Assembly (NCBI GenBank): GCA_034096865.1 | Contig: JAWQFJ010016795.1 | Coordinates: 30,001-42,577 of the forward strand | From: Theodoxus fluviatilis | Lineage: Eukaryota > Mollusca > Gastropoda > Cycloneritida > Neritidae | Direction: 5' to 3' | Length of the DNA stretch: 12,577 nt | Shown here: one piece after another, positions 1 to 9,109 of the stretch | Layout of the letters: the number at the start of each line of letters is the position of its first letter | Position numbering within the stretch: the stretch's first letter is position 1 | The notes under the pieces: generated by a model | Databases searched by the model: none | Told to the model about the DNA's origin: nothing | What the model saw: the letters and a program-made list of their open reading frames with translations, nothing else | Made by a program: the position numbers and the translations under genes

Positions 1-1462
1 TTCTACTACTGCTGCTAGACTAGCATACGCGAGAAGGCCATGGAAGAGACGAACGCAGCGAACGCTCGCGAGCACACGCCCTCCTGAACAGACCTTTAGA
101 GACGGAGCACGCAGTGAAGCAGAGGCGACCTCGACTTGACGCTGTTGATCTCGCTCATCAAGGACTACGTGTGGAATTTCCCTTGCTCTGTGGGTCCAAT
201 GAATAGGGGCAATTTGTGAATCAGTTATCTCATTCCTCCACACGATCACTTCTCGACCTCTGTTGGCTGACTCTTGGGAGAGAGCTAGAATTGATCAAGG
301 TCATGCGGGTCTCGGTAAACATCCTGCGTATTTCCGGTTTATTGCTTTCCCATGAAGTGACTTGCAAATGAACTAAACACCTCGGCAAATAAAAGATAAT
401 GTCTTGATTAGTGTTCTACTCTCGTGTACTGACCATACACAAGAATAAGTATATGTTCATGGTTTCTGGACAGAGCGGGATTGCCAATGTTCGAACGTCA
501 GTAAACCTGTCGACTCGGGACATGTATGTCTAAGTCATCGAGTAACATGATTGGCTGATGGCCGCATCGGCAGACTGCGATACCTATCTTGGACGTCCAG
601 GTTCAATGGTTCAGTTGAGGGTTTCCAATCGTGATTCCATTCTTATTAAGTTTGTATGAATAGCACGAGCACGAGGTCTCACAGCAGATGTATAAAAGTG
701 TAGTTCTAACAGCGAGAGCTCAACAATGGAGCACACATTCATCTCCTTATCCTGAGGAGCTGTCGCTCTCACAATGGCGCACCTATTTGGGTAAAGAAGA
801 TGTAGGAGAACGCAACCAAACTCTAAAAACGTTTGTTGCTTATAATTTTACTTCTTGTGTGAAAAAGAAAATCCAACTGGAATGCCCCAGTTAAATTCTC
901 CCTTCCATATATTTCGCTTCCCCTGTGATATTGAACCAAAAAGTTTTCCTTTTATCTTGTTCGGGTCGGGTTATGTCAGTGGGAAAGTGCAGTATTGCCA
1001 TTTGTAGAAGTCTTGATTGTAATTAGAAAGCATTAGAACGGAAACACATTAGTTTCCAATTAGAAATACTCGTATCGTATCCGTAACTAAAGTCTCCAGC
1101 TGGAACATCCCAGTGCTTGATGAACACATTTCAAGAGTAAGATCTTTGATCTTTTGATGATATTAAGAAATATTTTTCCAAGCACTATCTCTGGAGTCAT
1201 CTGTCCTGGCAGCTGACAGTTGATGGTTTCTGTCTTGCTTCTGGAGACACGTGGAATGAAAGGCCAGAGGTGGGGTGGGGTGTTGTTTTCAGAGTGGGTG
1301 TTCGTATCAGCACGTGGTCAGTGCTCTAGGAACAACATGCGGAGGGTGATGAGAGAAGTCCTTGCACATGAAGTGATGAAGTTAAGGTATGTTGAAGATC
1401 TACAAATAGGAATGAGAGGGGGAATTAGTGAAGAGTAGGTTTGATTATCGGATGCAGATGGG
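1..1462. other. non-coding stretch, no recognised gene
   Basis: I see no credible coding region on either strand. The open frames (for example 688-894 plus and 1318-1638 minus) are short, show no recognisable domain, and have composition like the surrounding DNA. The first 150 bases are richer in CG and contain a short ATG frame (about 15 codons from position 40) that stops quickly. The rest is mixed, mildly AT-rich sequence without an obvious repeat. It could be intergenic or intronic; sequence alone does not decide this. Confidence 0.55.
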
Positions 1463-1475
1463 ATATATATATATA
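1463..1475. repeat. short (AT)n microsatellite
   Basis: Thirteen bases of uninterrupted AT alternation. It is a minor simple repeat of a length common in eukaryotic intergenic DNA, with no sign of function. Confidence 0.8.
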
Positions 1476-3721
1476 CTGCTGAGTAGGCTATACGCTCAAG
1501 CTCGTTGTAGGTATGATATTTTTTAAGGAGATGAAACATTGGACGGGGGATGGAAAAAAACGGGTGGAAGACACTGATGCAAAGAGCAGAGGAGCAGGAG
1601 GTAGAACATTGTCTTGACCTAAACAGCAGGGATTGCAATGTATAAAAATTGAAGCCGTTCGAACATCAAACGAGGATGTTTCAGCTCTGTGTCTCAACTC
1701 TCTTTAGTAGGAAAGGCTAAAAGAGGCTACCACAAGAAGACTCTCAACTCTCGGCACTGAGGGAGGAGTGACAGGTGGGGTGGGAAGTAGCGCCACTCTT
1801 CAGAGCAGATAATTAGGCACAGGTTCCGCACCCTTGGCTCCAGTCGTGCTCTGCGGTGGGACGTCGCGCCCCGGATGTTGCATGGGAGGTTTGTGGGAGA
1901 CGTGGAGGCTTCGAAGCAGTCGCCATTCCTTGTGGGGCTGCAAACAGCTTACTTGCAGGCAGTCAGGCGGACAGGTGAGATTGCTTAGAAGGAAGAGGCT
2001 TCCTGAGTAATGGCCATGTCATAAATCTCCACGCCCATTATTTGGGCAGACAATATCCAGCGTTCGTACGGACATTCTTACACAATAAAGTTTAGCTAAA
2101 ATACTGACTTGACAAACAAGTAAAGTCCTGCCAGTATTTGCATTAATAACGAGTAGCGAGTGTTGTCCCTGGGGCGCTCGGAGTGGAAACCGAACCCCCA
2201 CCCCCTCCCCACCAAAAAAGTGACGTAGCAGTATATGCCAGACAGCGTCTGTAACAGATGCCTATGATTACAGCTGAAATGGGGTGAACGCACACTCGTT
2301 CTAGAGGGCTCACATTCCTCCTCTGTCAAGAGTTTATGAAATTGTGTGTATGATGTTACTGAGCAAAAGAACAGGTATGTGTTCTTAGTATAAATATGAT
2401 ACATCCTTTTTTGAATCACAGACGGCATAGAACATCGTTTTTGAGGATGGAAAAAACTTAATTTTGACGCAGTTCAGCAAACGTTGAATCTCGTCAGGCT
2501 GAGACGATGAGCGGACGCAGTCTCCACTTAGCAATCTCTACATCGACCTGAGTCCTACGTGTGACTGACATTGACTGTCGTAATGCTTTTTGCCGTTACC
2601 TTAGCATTCGTCTGATGAGTCCAATAATAATACTGTAGTCTTTCGTTGAGTCTCATCACTTCTGCTTGCTGCATCAGGTGTTTATAGGGATGGAGGTTCT
2701 CTGTGCGTTCTTTTTTCTATGTTTAGCTCTCCTTGGTAACTCGTGCACAGGAGTTCACGGTAGTACCGAGGGGCTGGAGTAAGACCTTGACTGCTTACTT
2801 ATGATGCACTTGCATTGTTCATTTGGCATTCTTCCCACGCTTAGTGCTGCTTCGAAAAGGTCCTTCGGGTCATAGCATCGTCATCGTTGCATGTTCTCAT
2901 TAGTTGAAGCGCCACGTCAAAAGTCGAATGTCTGTCATATATACTTATAAAATAATGGCTTTCTTCTTATCGCGGTCTTGTGAATGTTCATTCTGCCCCC
3001 CCTTGGCTGAGCAGGGGACTGAAATAGAGATGTCAAGAAAATATTATTGTGGAAAATGGTTCAGTCTTGGAATTAAACAAAAAGTCATAATAGCGCCCCT
3101 GAAGCAAACATGTGTATATCACACATTGTAAACATGATTATGCTTGTTTAACTGCGCAAATTTCATTTATGCGTTACATAAAAATGAATGGTTCCTTATT
3201 AAAGCAAGCATGCAAATGGTCATGTTTTTCTTTTGACTTAATGAATTTGAATGGTTTTGAATAGCAGACTGCATTTTGGTCCTGCAACAAGATTCTAGCG
3301 GAAAGCAACTATCTGTTTGAAGTACTTTGCTCGCAGGAGTCTACAAATTTCTGCGGGAACTTTCCCGAAGCAGATCTGCGCTTTTTAACCGGTGTAATAA
3401 ACAGCCCATCAAAGGGTCGCAGAGGGAATGCTCCGTGATGCATAAGAGACAACATATGGACAAGTTGATGGAAAACACACGCGTTTGCCTTTCATCACAT
3501 AATTAACGATCAGAAGTCCTTAGATCACGTGGAAGGAAAAGCAGCACTTAGCTGTTTTACGTGTGCATCACAGGAAATCTGTCATTGCATAAATCTGGCG
3601 TATGACATGGCAAATACACTTTCAAGGACGCACAGGGCAGCACTATCAAAATCTACGTAGAGCAGTAAAATTTAGGCAGAGCGACCATAATAGCCAACCA
3701 CTAGTGTCATCATAATGAACG

Positions 3722-3724
<3 letters not shown>
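1476..3724. other. non-coding stretch with a GC-richer patch
   Basis: No gene is recognisable. Open frames of 60-110 codons on both strands (for example 2096-2428 minus and 2904-3131 plus) have no domain signature and look like chance frames. Positions about 1800-1980 are clearly richer in G, C and CpG than their surroundings and end at a donor-like ACAG|GTGAGA (1971-1980); see findings. Positions 3100-3260 are AT-rich, with small repeated words such as GAATGGTT. Nothing else stands out. Confidence 0.5.
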
Positions 3725-3768
<44 letters not shown>

Positions 3769-3809
3769 GTGTATGTGTGTGTGTGTGTGTGTATTTGTGT
3801 GTGTGTGTA
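3725..3809. repeat. (GT)n microsatellite, interrupted
   Basis: About 85 bases of GT alternation with a few interruptions (GC, AT and ATTT variants). It is a classic hypermutable dinucleotide microsatellite. On the minus strand it makes a run of His-Thr codons inside a spurious open frame (3646-3897), which is not a gene. It is followed after five bases by a GA tract, making a compound locus, and lies about 120 bases beyond the 3' end of the retrotransposon. Confidence 0.97.
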
Positions 3810-3811
3810 TG

Positions 3812-3814
<3 letters not shown>

Positions 3815-3848
<34 letters not shown>
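3815..3848. repeat. (GA)17 microsatellite
   Basis: Thirty-four bases of perfect GA repeat. With the GT tract just before it, it forms a compound microsatellite. The purine strand is the plus strand, so the tract is a candidate for triplex (H-DNA) formation, a known property of long polypurine mirror repeats; nothing here shows that it does so. Confidence 0.97.
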
Positions 3849-3851
<3 letters not shown>

Positions 3852-3929
3852 TCATTGTTGAAGAAATGAAATTGTTATGATTCCATGGGTCTAACATTTA
3901 TACAACATCTTCATCAAGTTCTTCATCTC

Positions 3930-3945
3930 CTTGCTTGCTTGCTTA
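3930..3945 (-). repeat. 3' tetranucleotide tail of the LINE
   Basis: Plus-strand CTTG x3 then CTTA (element sense TAAG, CAAG, CAAG, CAAG). It sits only five bases beyond the stop codon of the polyprotein. A very short 3' untranslated region followed by a short tandem-repeat tail, in place of poly(A), is known for RTE-type elements, so this likely marks the 3' terminus. The exact end could be a few bases further left. Confidence 0.65.
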
Positions 3946-3950
3946 CTTTC

Positions 3951-4403
3951 TTATTCCCTTGAGTTCCTTGTGGAGCATAGGGCCTTGGCAACAGTCCTCC
4001 AGCGTACTCGGTTCTGGGCAACTTTCTTCTGCTCTCCCCATGACAGGTTGCAGTTCCTCATCTCTTCCTCGCAGGATCGTCTCCAGGTGGTCTTGGGGCG
4101 ACCAGCTCGTATCTTGCCCTGAGGATTCCACTGCAAGGCTTGCCGTGTGATGTCATGTGGAGGTTTCCGCAAGGTGTGTCCGATCCACCTCCACTTCCGC
4201 GTTGCGATCTGCTGTCCGATGGGATCCTGGTTTGCCTGCTTCCACAAGTCGGTGTTCTTGACTTTGTCTGTCCACCTGATCTTAAGGATGTTACGGAGGC
4301 ATCTGTTTATGAAGACTTGGAGCTTGTTGGTCAGAGTGTTGGTGACTCTCCAGGTCTCAGAGCAATAGAGGAGGACAGACTTGACGTTGCTGTTAAATAT
4401 CCG
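3951..4403 (-). other. C-terminal region of the LINE polyprotein
   Basis: An open segment after the last frame change, reading RIFNSNVKSVLLY, SETWRVT, FINRCLRNIL, RKWRWIGHTLRK, QWNPQGK, GRPKTTWRR and QNRVRWR before CSTRNSRE and a TAA. This thumb-plus-tail arrangement is typical of RTE-like and 'craniofacial development protein 2-like' elements and contains no RNase H domain. A small substitution is likely in LLYCSETW, where relatives usually have Gly before Ser or Ala-Glu. The segment is intact from about 4403 to the stop, so it is the least damaged part of the element. Confidence 0.9.
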
Positions 4404-4524
4404 GACGTGTGTGGGTAGAGAGGGACGATGATCTCCAGACTGGTCTCAGAGTGTTGAAGGCATATCTGCCTTTCCCAATTCTGGCTTTGATGTCCTCGTC
4501 AAAACCGCCTGTTGCTGATACGAC

Positions 4525-5388
4525 GCTGCCCAGGTAAGTAAAGGAGTCCACCTCTTTGAGCCCCTTGTCTCCCAGGGTAACAGGCTTCTGCTGCCTCTTG
4601 TTCACGGCCATGGGCTCTGTCTTTTCCAGGTTGACCTGTAGTCTGGTCTTCGCTGCTTCTCTGGCAAGGTTGTCTGTCTTCTGTTGCATGTGCTTGTAGC
4701 ATTGGGACATCAGGCACAAGTCGTCTGCAAAGTCGAGGTCGTCCAAGGTCTGTGTCAGGGTCCACTGGACTCCGGTGCTGCCTGTTCTTATTGTCTCTCG
4801 CATAACCCAATCCACCACGAGCAGGAAGATCATCGGCGACAGCAAGCATCCTTGACGGACCCCTGTAGTCACCTCAAATTCCTCTGTCAGCTTGCCGTTG
4901 TGGATCACGTGGAGCCCTCGTACAGCTGCTGGATCAGGTCGACATAGACTGGCGGGATTCCATAGTGATGGAGGAGTCTCCAAATGGTCTCTCTGTCAAC
5001 GCTGTCAAACGCCTGGCGGAAGTCAATAAAGTTCAGGTACAACGTTGACTGTCACTCCAGGGACTGCTCCACGATAATCCTGAGCGTAGCGATCTGGTCC
5101 GTGCATGACTTGTCCTTCCTGAAGCCAGCTTGTTCTGAACGAAGTCTTTTTGTCGACAGCGTCTTTCAGTCGATCCAGGATGATGCAGATTAGTACTTTA
5201 CATGGCACTGACAGTGACAGTAGCATGATTCCGCGCCAGTTCTTGCATAGTCCGAGATCTCCTTTCTTTGGGAGTTTCACCAGTTGTTCTTTTTTCCTAT
5301 CCGCTGGGACTCTTCCTTCTGTGATGGAAATGTCTGTCTTTAGTTACTCGGGTGGAATTCCGTCCTGTCCGGCTGCTTTGTTGTTTTT
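4525..5388 (-). other. reverse transcriptase domain of the LINE
   Basis: Recognisable motifs in order on the minus strand are NNKAAGQDGIP, KLPKKGDL, an ILDRLKDAVD block, EQAGFRKDKSCTDQIATLR, YLNFIDFRQAFDSVD (first catalytic Asp at 5022-5024), TGVRQGCLLSP (4834-4857), DDLDFADDLCLMS (FADD box at 4720-4731) and DSFTYLGS (4525-4542). These match non-LTR reverse transcriptases; FADD supplies the paired catalytic aspartates. The domain is interrupted by stops at 5344-5346 and 5052-5054 and by frame changes near 5145 and 4907. Between the TDIS and RVPAD segments it appears to lack about 15-20 residues that relatives have, with the frame kept. Confidence 0.94.
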
Positions 5389-6090
5389 GAGCGCTTTTAA
5401 GGCCTTCTGGATTTCTGCTTTAGTTGGTAGGTTGGTGGTAACTTTCAGTGGAGTGTGCGCAGGAGGGATGTCTGGTCTCTCTAATAGCTGGGGTTGGTTG
5501 AGAAGGTCCTTGAAATGTTCGGCCCATCGTTATTTCTGGTCCTCCTCCTTGGTGATGGTGTGCCCCTCGTTGTCTTTAACCGGCCCGTTTTGATTTGACT
5601 TCTTCGTGGAGAGTGTTTGGCTGATTTCGTACAGAGTGCTGAGGTCTCTCTTTTCAGCTGCTTGTTCCGTCTCTGCTGCCATGGTGTCGTAGAAACGTCT
5701 CTTGTCCGTCCTGGCACTTTTCTTGACTTTTTTGTTGATGATGGTATACACTTCTTGAAGTGTTTTCTTTTCGTCTTCATTTTTGATGGTGTTGATTTTC
5801 TGTTTGATGTCTCGCCTGTTTTGTATCAGGCTCCAGGTGTCGCTGGAGAGCCATTCCTTTGTTGTCACCTTTCGTTTCCCCAGAACTTTTTCACACGTGT
5901 CTTTCCAAGTGTCTCTCAGGTGGCTCCAATGTTCTTCCAGGGGCTTTTCCTCTGTCACCACGTTCAAAGCTTCTAATTTGTTCCTTAGAGAAACTGAGAA
6001 GATGTCCTTGTCGCCCGTTTCTTTCAGTCGTTGGATGTTAAACTTTATCTGGGGTCTATCTGCTGTGTCTCTGAAGGCTTGTAGCTTGAT

Positions 6091-6834
6091 CTTGATGGCT
6101 CCAGTCACTAGTTGATGGTCTGAAGCTACGTCGGCTGCCCTTCTGGATCTTGTGTCCTGTAGACTTCGCCTCCGCTTTCTTGAGATAGTTATGTAATCTA
6201 TCTGGTTCTTTGTCTTGCCATCAGGCGAGATCCAGGTTTCTTTGTGAATGTCTTTGTGCTGGAACACACTGCCATCAATAACCAGGTCATTGAAAGCTCA
6301 GAAGTCTGTGAACAGCTCACCATTCTCATTCATGTCTCAGAGGGCCTGGGTACAAAAAATAAGATCTTTCCCTGTGTTGCCCTTTCCAATCTTGGCGTTC
6401 ATGTCGCCCATCAGGAACTTGATGTCTCTCTGGGGAAGCTCGTCAACAACTGTTTGTAGTGTGTTGTAAAATGTTTCTTTTGCCTCTTCGTCTGCATCGT
6501 TAGTGGGGGCGTAGCACTGGATGATAGTAACTTTCCTCCTTTTGGAGTTGAATCGTGCTGTCATGATTATGGAGGAAACTGGCTGCCACTCCATGAGGGT
6601 GCTAGCAGCTGCTGGGGACATCATGATTGCAACTCCTTCTGTGTGGTCGTGGTTTTTGTCTGTGTGTTCTGAGTAGAGACTCTTATCACCAGTGGCAAGT
6701 GTGGTCATGCCGGATCCATTCCATCTGCTTTCACATATTCCGAGCACTTGGATGTTGTAGCGCTTCATCTCACCCGCTACTTGAGCTGCTTTTCCTGTTT
6801 CATACATCGTTCGTACATTCCAAGTTCCGATTTT
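6091..6834 (-). other. endonuclease domain (EEP/AP-endonuclease-like) of the LINE
   Basis: Endonuclease/exonuclease/phosphatase fold, residues about 93-340 of the ancestral ORF; it would nick target DNA to prime reverse transcription. Visible motifs in order are GTWNVRTM (Asn98), ICESRW (Glu127), QCYAPTND (Tyr200), MGDMNAK (Asp236, Asn238), NQIDYITI (Asp306) and ASDHQLV (Asp331, His332). All expected metal-binding and catalytic positions of the family are therefore still present, although two stop codons at 258 and 271 cut the domain between the GDMNAK and QID motifs. Domain recognition is strong; residue roles are by analogy with the AP-endonuclease family. Confidence 0.93.
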
Positions 6835-7110
6835 CGTTGTTGCTTTCATCGTCAGAAGATTTGTCGGCCGGCTGGCTTCCGAAAGGCTTTCACCAACCTG
6901 CGTCATAGGCCATTCTGTAGAGGCATCTTCTTGAATCGAGCCCTGGTTTTCTTTCTCTGTTGCTTCGGTTTCTGTAGCAAAGAGGTTGTTTTCCGGGGTG
7001 GAGTTGCTAGCCCCACGCCCAACCCTCCTCATTTCGCAAACGGGCTTGGGACCGTCTATGGCGGAGTTCTTCATCTCCTTCAACAACTTGTATGCATACA
7101 ATTTTGCCAT

Positions 7111-8751
7111 GGGATGCAAAAGTAAAAGGCATATACTTTTTCATGACATCTTTTTGCATAAACAGTTAAGTCGCTGTTGTAGATAAGTCGAGATATCAAG
7201 ATCGTGAACTATATGAAAATCATAAGAAGGGAAATGTGACAATCTAGTGTCTTATCATGGGGCGCCAACGAAGTGTATATCCTACATTATACACACGACA
7301 TTCATAGCAAATAGGCAGACGCTTCGCTGAGAAAGTTCATAGAGCGTGTACTGTCAGACTCTCAATGGTTCATGGTTATCATGACTGACGAGAGTACGCT
7401 TTCATACACTTTGCACATTGTGGTGCACACAGGTGGAATGTGTCAGTACCAGGGAGGAAGACGTGTAATGATTGCATATGTTTTTACATGGCTCTATTAC
7501 CATGTATTTCTTCACCATCCACGGGCGACTAAAGAAACGATAAACAGCAGGTGAGAAGCAATTAGAATGCCTACATTTAGGAGAAAAAAACTGACGATAT
7601 GTTTATTCAACTGCAACCCCCTTAATATGCGTCAGAGCTCTAGACTGGACTATTTACCTTCACATCACAAGCTGATTTACGCAAAAAATCTCATTAGGGA
7701 AAGTCGGGAGTCAAATGTAGGAAAAACAGATCAACCAGTTCTATCTCCCAACTGGCCTGCAGGCGACAATTCCCTAGATTTCCTGTATTAAAACCAAGCA
7801 CTCAGTAAAGATCGAATCCTTACACTGGATACCTCTCGCCTCTGGTGCTTTTTTTGTCTTGAATTCGTCACACATCTAGCGGTCCATCTAAAGAAAAGCA
7901 GAATAATGAAGACCGTAGTGAATCACAGTTCACTCTACGCACTGATACATCACGTACGGTAAACAAAAGGGGCGTGCTTGTCGTTAAGTCAACTCATTCA
8001 TCACCTCCAAATGACTGCCGTTGGCATAATGCTTATTTATGGTAAACCCTCAAAAAGGTCAACGCTCGAAGATTCATTTACTGTCCCTCATTTAATCAGA
8101 CTTAGGGCACCCAATCTGTGTCTGTAAATACGTCAACCGTAAGCTTGGCAAAGCAAACGAGAAAAGTAACGACATAGCAAAGCGGATCTTTGAATCCTGA
8201 AATCCTAGTACTTTGACATCCTGACCTAACATTCTGTCGGGGGAAAAGCTGTATGATTCATCTGCATTTTGAAGAAATGTTGTACTGGAAAATTACTCCC
8301 CATGGATTCCAAAGCACATGACAGGGAATGGCGTTTTGACAGAGTGTCGACATATGAAGCGAAAGGAAACCAAGTGCCTGAATTATGAGAGTGTAGAATT
8401 CAGTTTTAAATTCAATTACAGATAAAGGAATTATTTTCTATTGAATTATTGAAACAAAGTTCTTCAAGATCCACTGTACATTCTGTGCCTGCAAGCAATA
8501 TCGCTCAGTCTTTTTTTTCGTCAAGCTAAAACGCCCACATATCTAAATTGATATTTATCCAAATACGGCACGGTGCTTACCGTTTTCCCTCGCTGAAATT
8601 CAAGCAAAAACGGTGTATCATTGCATTTTCGGGATGACGAATTCAGGCCAAGTCAGCCCAGGGAAAGTCACTGACTTCTGTAGATCGATGCTGCGCTCTG
8701 TGATATTGACCAAGCTAGGAATGGGAAGGACGGTGTCCCATAATGGAATAA
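7111..8751. other. non-coding stretch, no recognised gene
   Basis: Left flank unknown: the 5' end of the retrotransposon may extend a little into 7111-7150. Beyond that I see only chance frames (7372-7554 and 7567-7791, plus) without domain signatures. There is a small 7-bp stem hairpin at 7273-7294 (arms GTGTATA / TATACAC, 8-base loop). The sequence is moderately AT-rich with scattered homopolymer runs and looks like intergenic or intronic DNA. Confidence 0.5.
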
Positions 8752-8832
8752 GCATGGCGGCTTAAACCTGTGATTAGCGAGTGGTTTGGAGTGTGACTTC
8801 TCCAGAGAAATGCTGGGTTTAAGCCGCATGGC
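8752..8832 (+). repeat. possible tRNA-derived SINE head, or tiny TIR/TSD module
   Basis: Two readings fit. First, TTAGCGAGTGG (about 8774-8784) resembles an RNA polymerase III box A, and GGGTTTAAGCC (8815-8825) resembles a decayed box B (GGTTCGAnTCC). The starts are about 40 bases apart, as in a tRNA, with GACTTC where an anticodon arm would be; this is the pattern of tRNA-derived SINE heads. Second, GGCTTAAACC (8759-8768) and GGTTTAAGCC (8816-8825) are perfect inverted repeats, immediately flanked outside by identical GCATGGC copies (8752-8758 and 8826-8832), like a 67-bp element with terminal repeats and a 7-bp target duplication. No SINE body or transposase is identified. I slightly prefer the SINE reading. 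Confidence 0.4.
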
Positions 8833-8944
8833 AGCTGTAAGCATGTGAATGCGGGTTTGGCAACGATCTCCTAGCAGAATGGAGACAGTCTTCCCAGGAG
8901 GTCATAGGTGCCAGTGTACGGTGCTGATAGTCCCGCTCAACTTA

Positions 8945-9041
8945 TATCTTGTGTCAGTTTTGTTGCATCCCATTTCCTGGGACACGTTATCCGAATAGAC
9001 AGTTCATGCAAGCCAAGTCATCTCCTGTATGATGTGCACAC
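8945..9041. repeat. diverged direct repeat, copy A
   Basis: Aligns by eye with 9110-9207. Shared words in the same order and at a constant offset of 165-166 bases include ATATCTTG, GTTGCAT, GACAG, GCAAGCC, CTCCT and TGTGCACAC (9033-9041). Similarity is patchy between the anchors, so this is an old duplication. It follows the SINE-like module by about 110 bases and may be part of the same repeat family. Confidence 0.6.
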
Positions 9042-9109
9042 AGAGAGATCTCAGAAGTCACAAATGCCATAGAACAATGGGGCGCAGCAAGACTATCTCG
9101 CTTACTTCA

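Larger units (their letters stand above)
3930..7110 (-). mobile_element. degenerate RTE-like non-LTR retrotransposon (LINE), nearly full length
   Basis: On the minus strand, segments of one ancestral polyprotein occur in the right order over 3.2 kb: endonuclease, linker, reverse transcriptase and a C-terminal region ending CSTRNSRE-stop. Elements of this kind copy themselves by target-primed reverse transcription: the endonuclease nicks DNA and the reverse transcriptase extends from the nick. RTE assignment is inferred from the single ORF with an apurinic-type endonuclease opening on a GTWNVRTM-like motif, the absence of RNase H, the C-terminal GHTLRK / GRP..TWRR / NRVRWR pattern, and the very short 3' region ending in tetranucleotide units. 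The 5' limit is set at the first usable ATG; an untranslated leader beyond 7110 cannot be delimited. I found no convincing target-site duplication. Clade assignment is less certain than the LINE call itself. Confidence 0.93.
3951..7110 (-). pseudogene. inactivated LINE polyprotein (endonuclease-reverse transcriptase)
   Basis: Starts at the ATG at 7108-7110 (an in-frame stop lies upstream at 7141-7143) and ends at the TAA at 3951-3953, about 1,050 codons. Residues 1-92 are a Ser/Thr/Glu-rich extension. The endonuclease spans about 93-340, a Lys/Glu/Arg-rich linker about 341-574, then reverse transcriptase and C-terminal region. In-frame stops lie at 6337-6339 (codon 258), 6298-6300 (271), 5530-5532 (527), 5344-5346 (589) and 5052-5054; the last replaces a likely Trp. 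Reading-frame breaks lie near 5145 (extra base), 4907 (net loss) and 4405 (net -2 or +1). Reading resumes in recognisable family sequence after every break, so these are decay of one ORF and not separate genes. The call of each ancestral residue rests on my memory of the family. No functional protein can be made. Confidence 0.92.

Noticed and set aside
3646..3897. Minus-strand frame with long Ser-Leu and His-Thr runs
   Set aside because: It is a translation of the GA and GT microsatellites, not a gene.
4499..4849. 116-codon minus-strand frame in the reverse transcriptase region
   Set aside because: It is an alternate frame of the same DNA that encodes RQGCLLSP and FADD in the correct frame; it only briefly continues a broken frame.
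5150..5593. 147-codon plus-strand frame, and other plus-strand frames across 3930-7125
   Set aside because: These lie antisense to the LINE coding sequence; the minus-strand reading has clear family motifs, so the plus frames are shadows.
3905..7152. ACATCTT at 3905-3911 and 7146-7152 as a LINE target-site duplication
   Set aside because: Another 7-bp match, CCATGGG (3883-3889 and 7107-7113), is equally good, so chance matches are expected. Neither abuts a defined element end.
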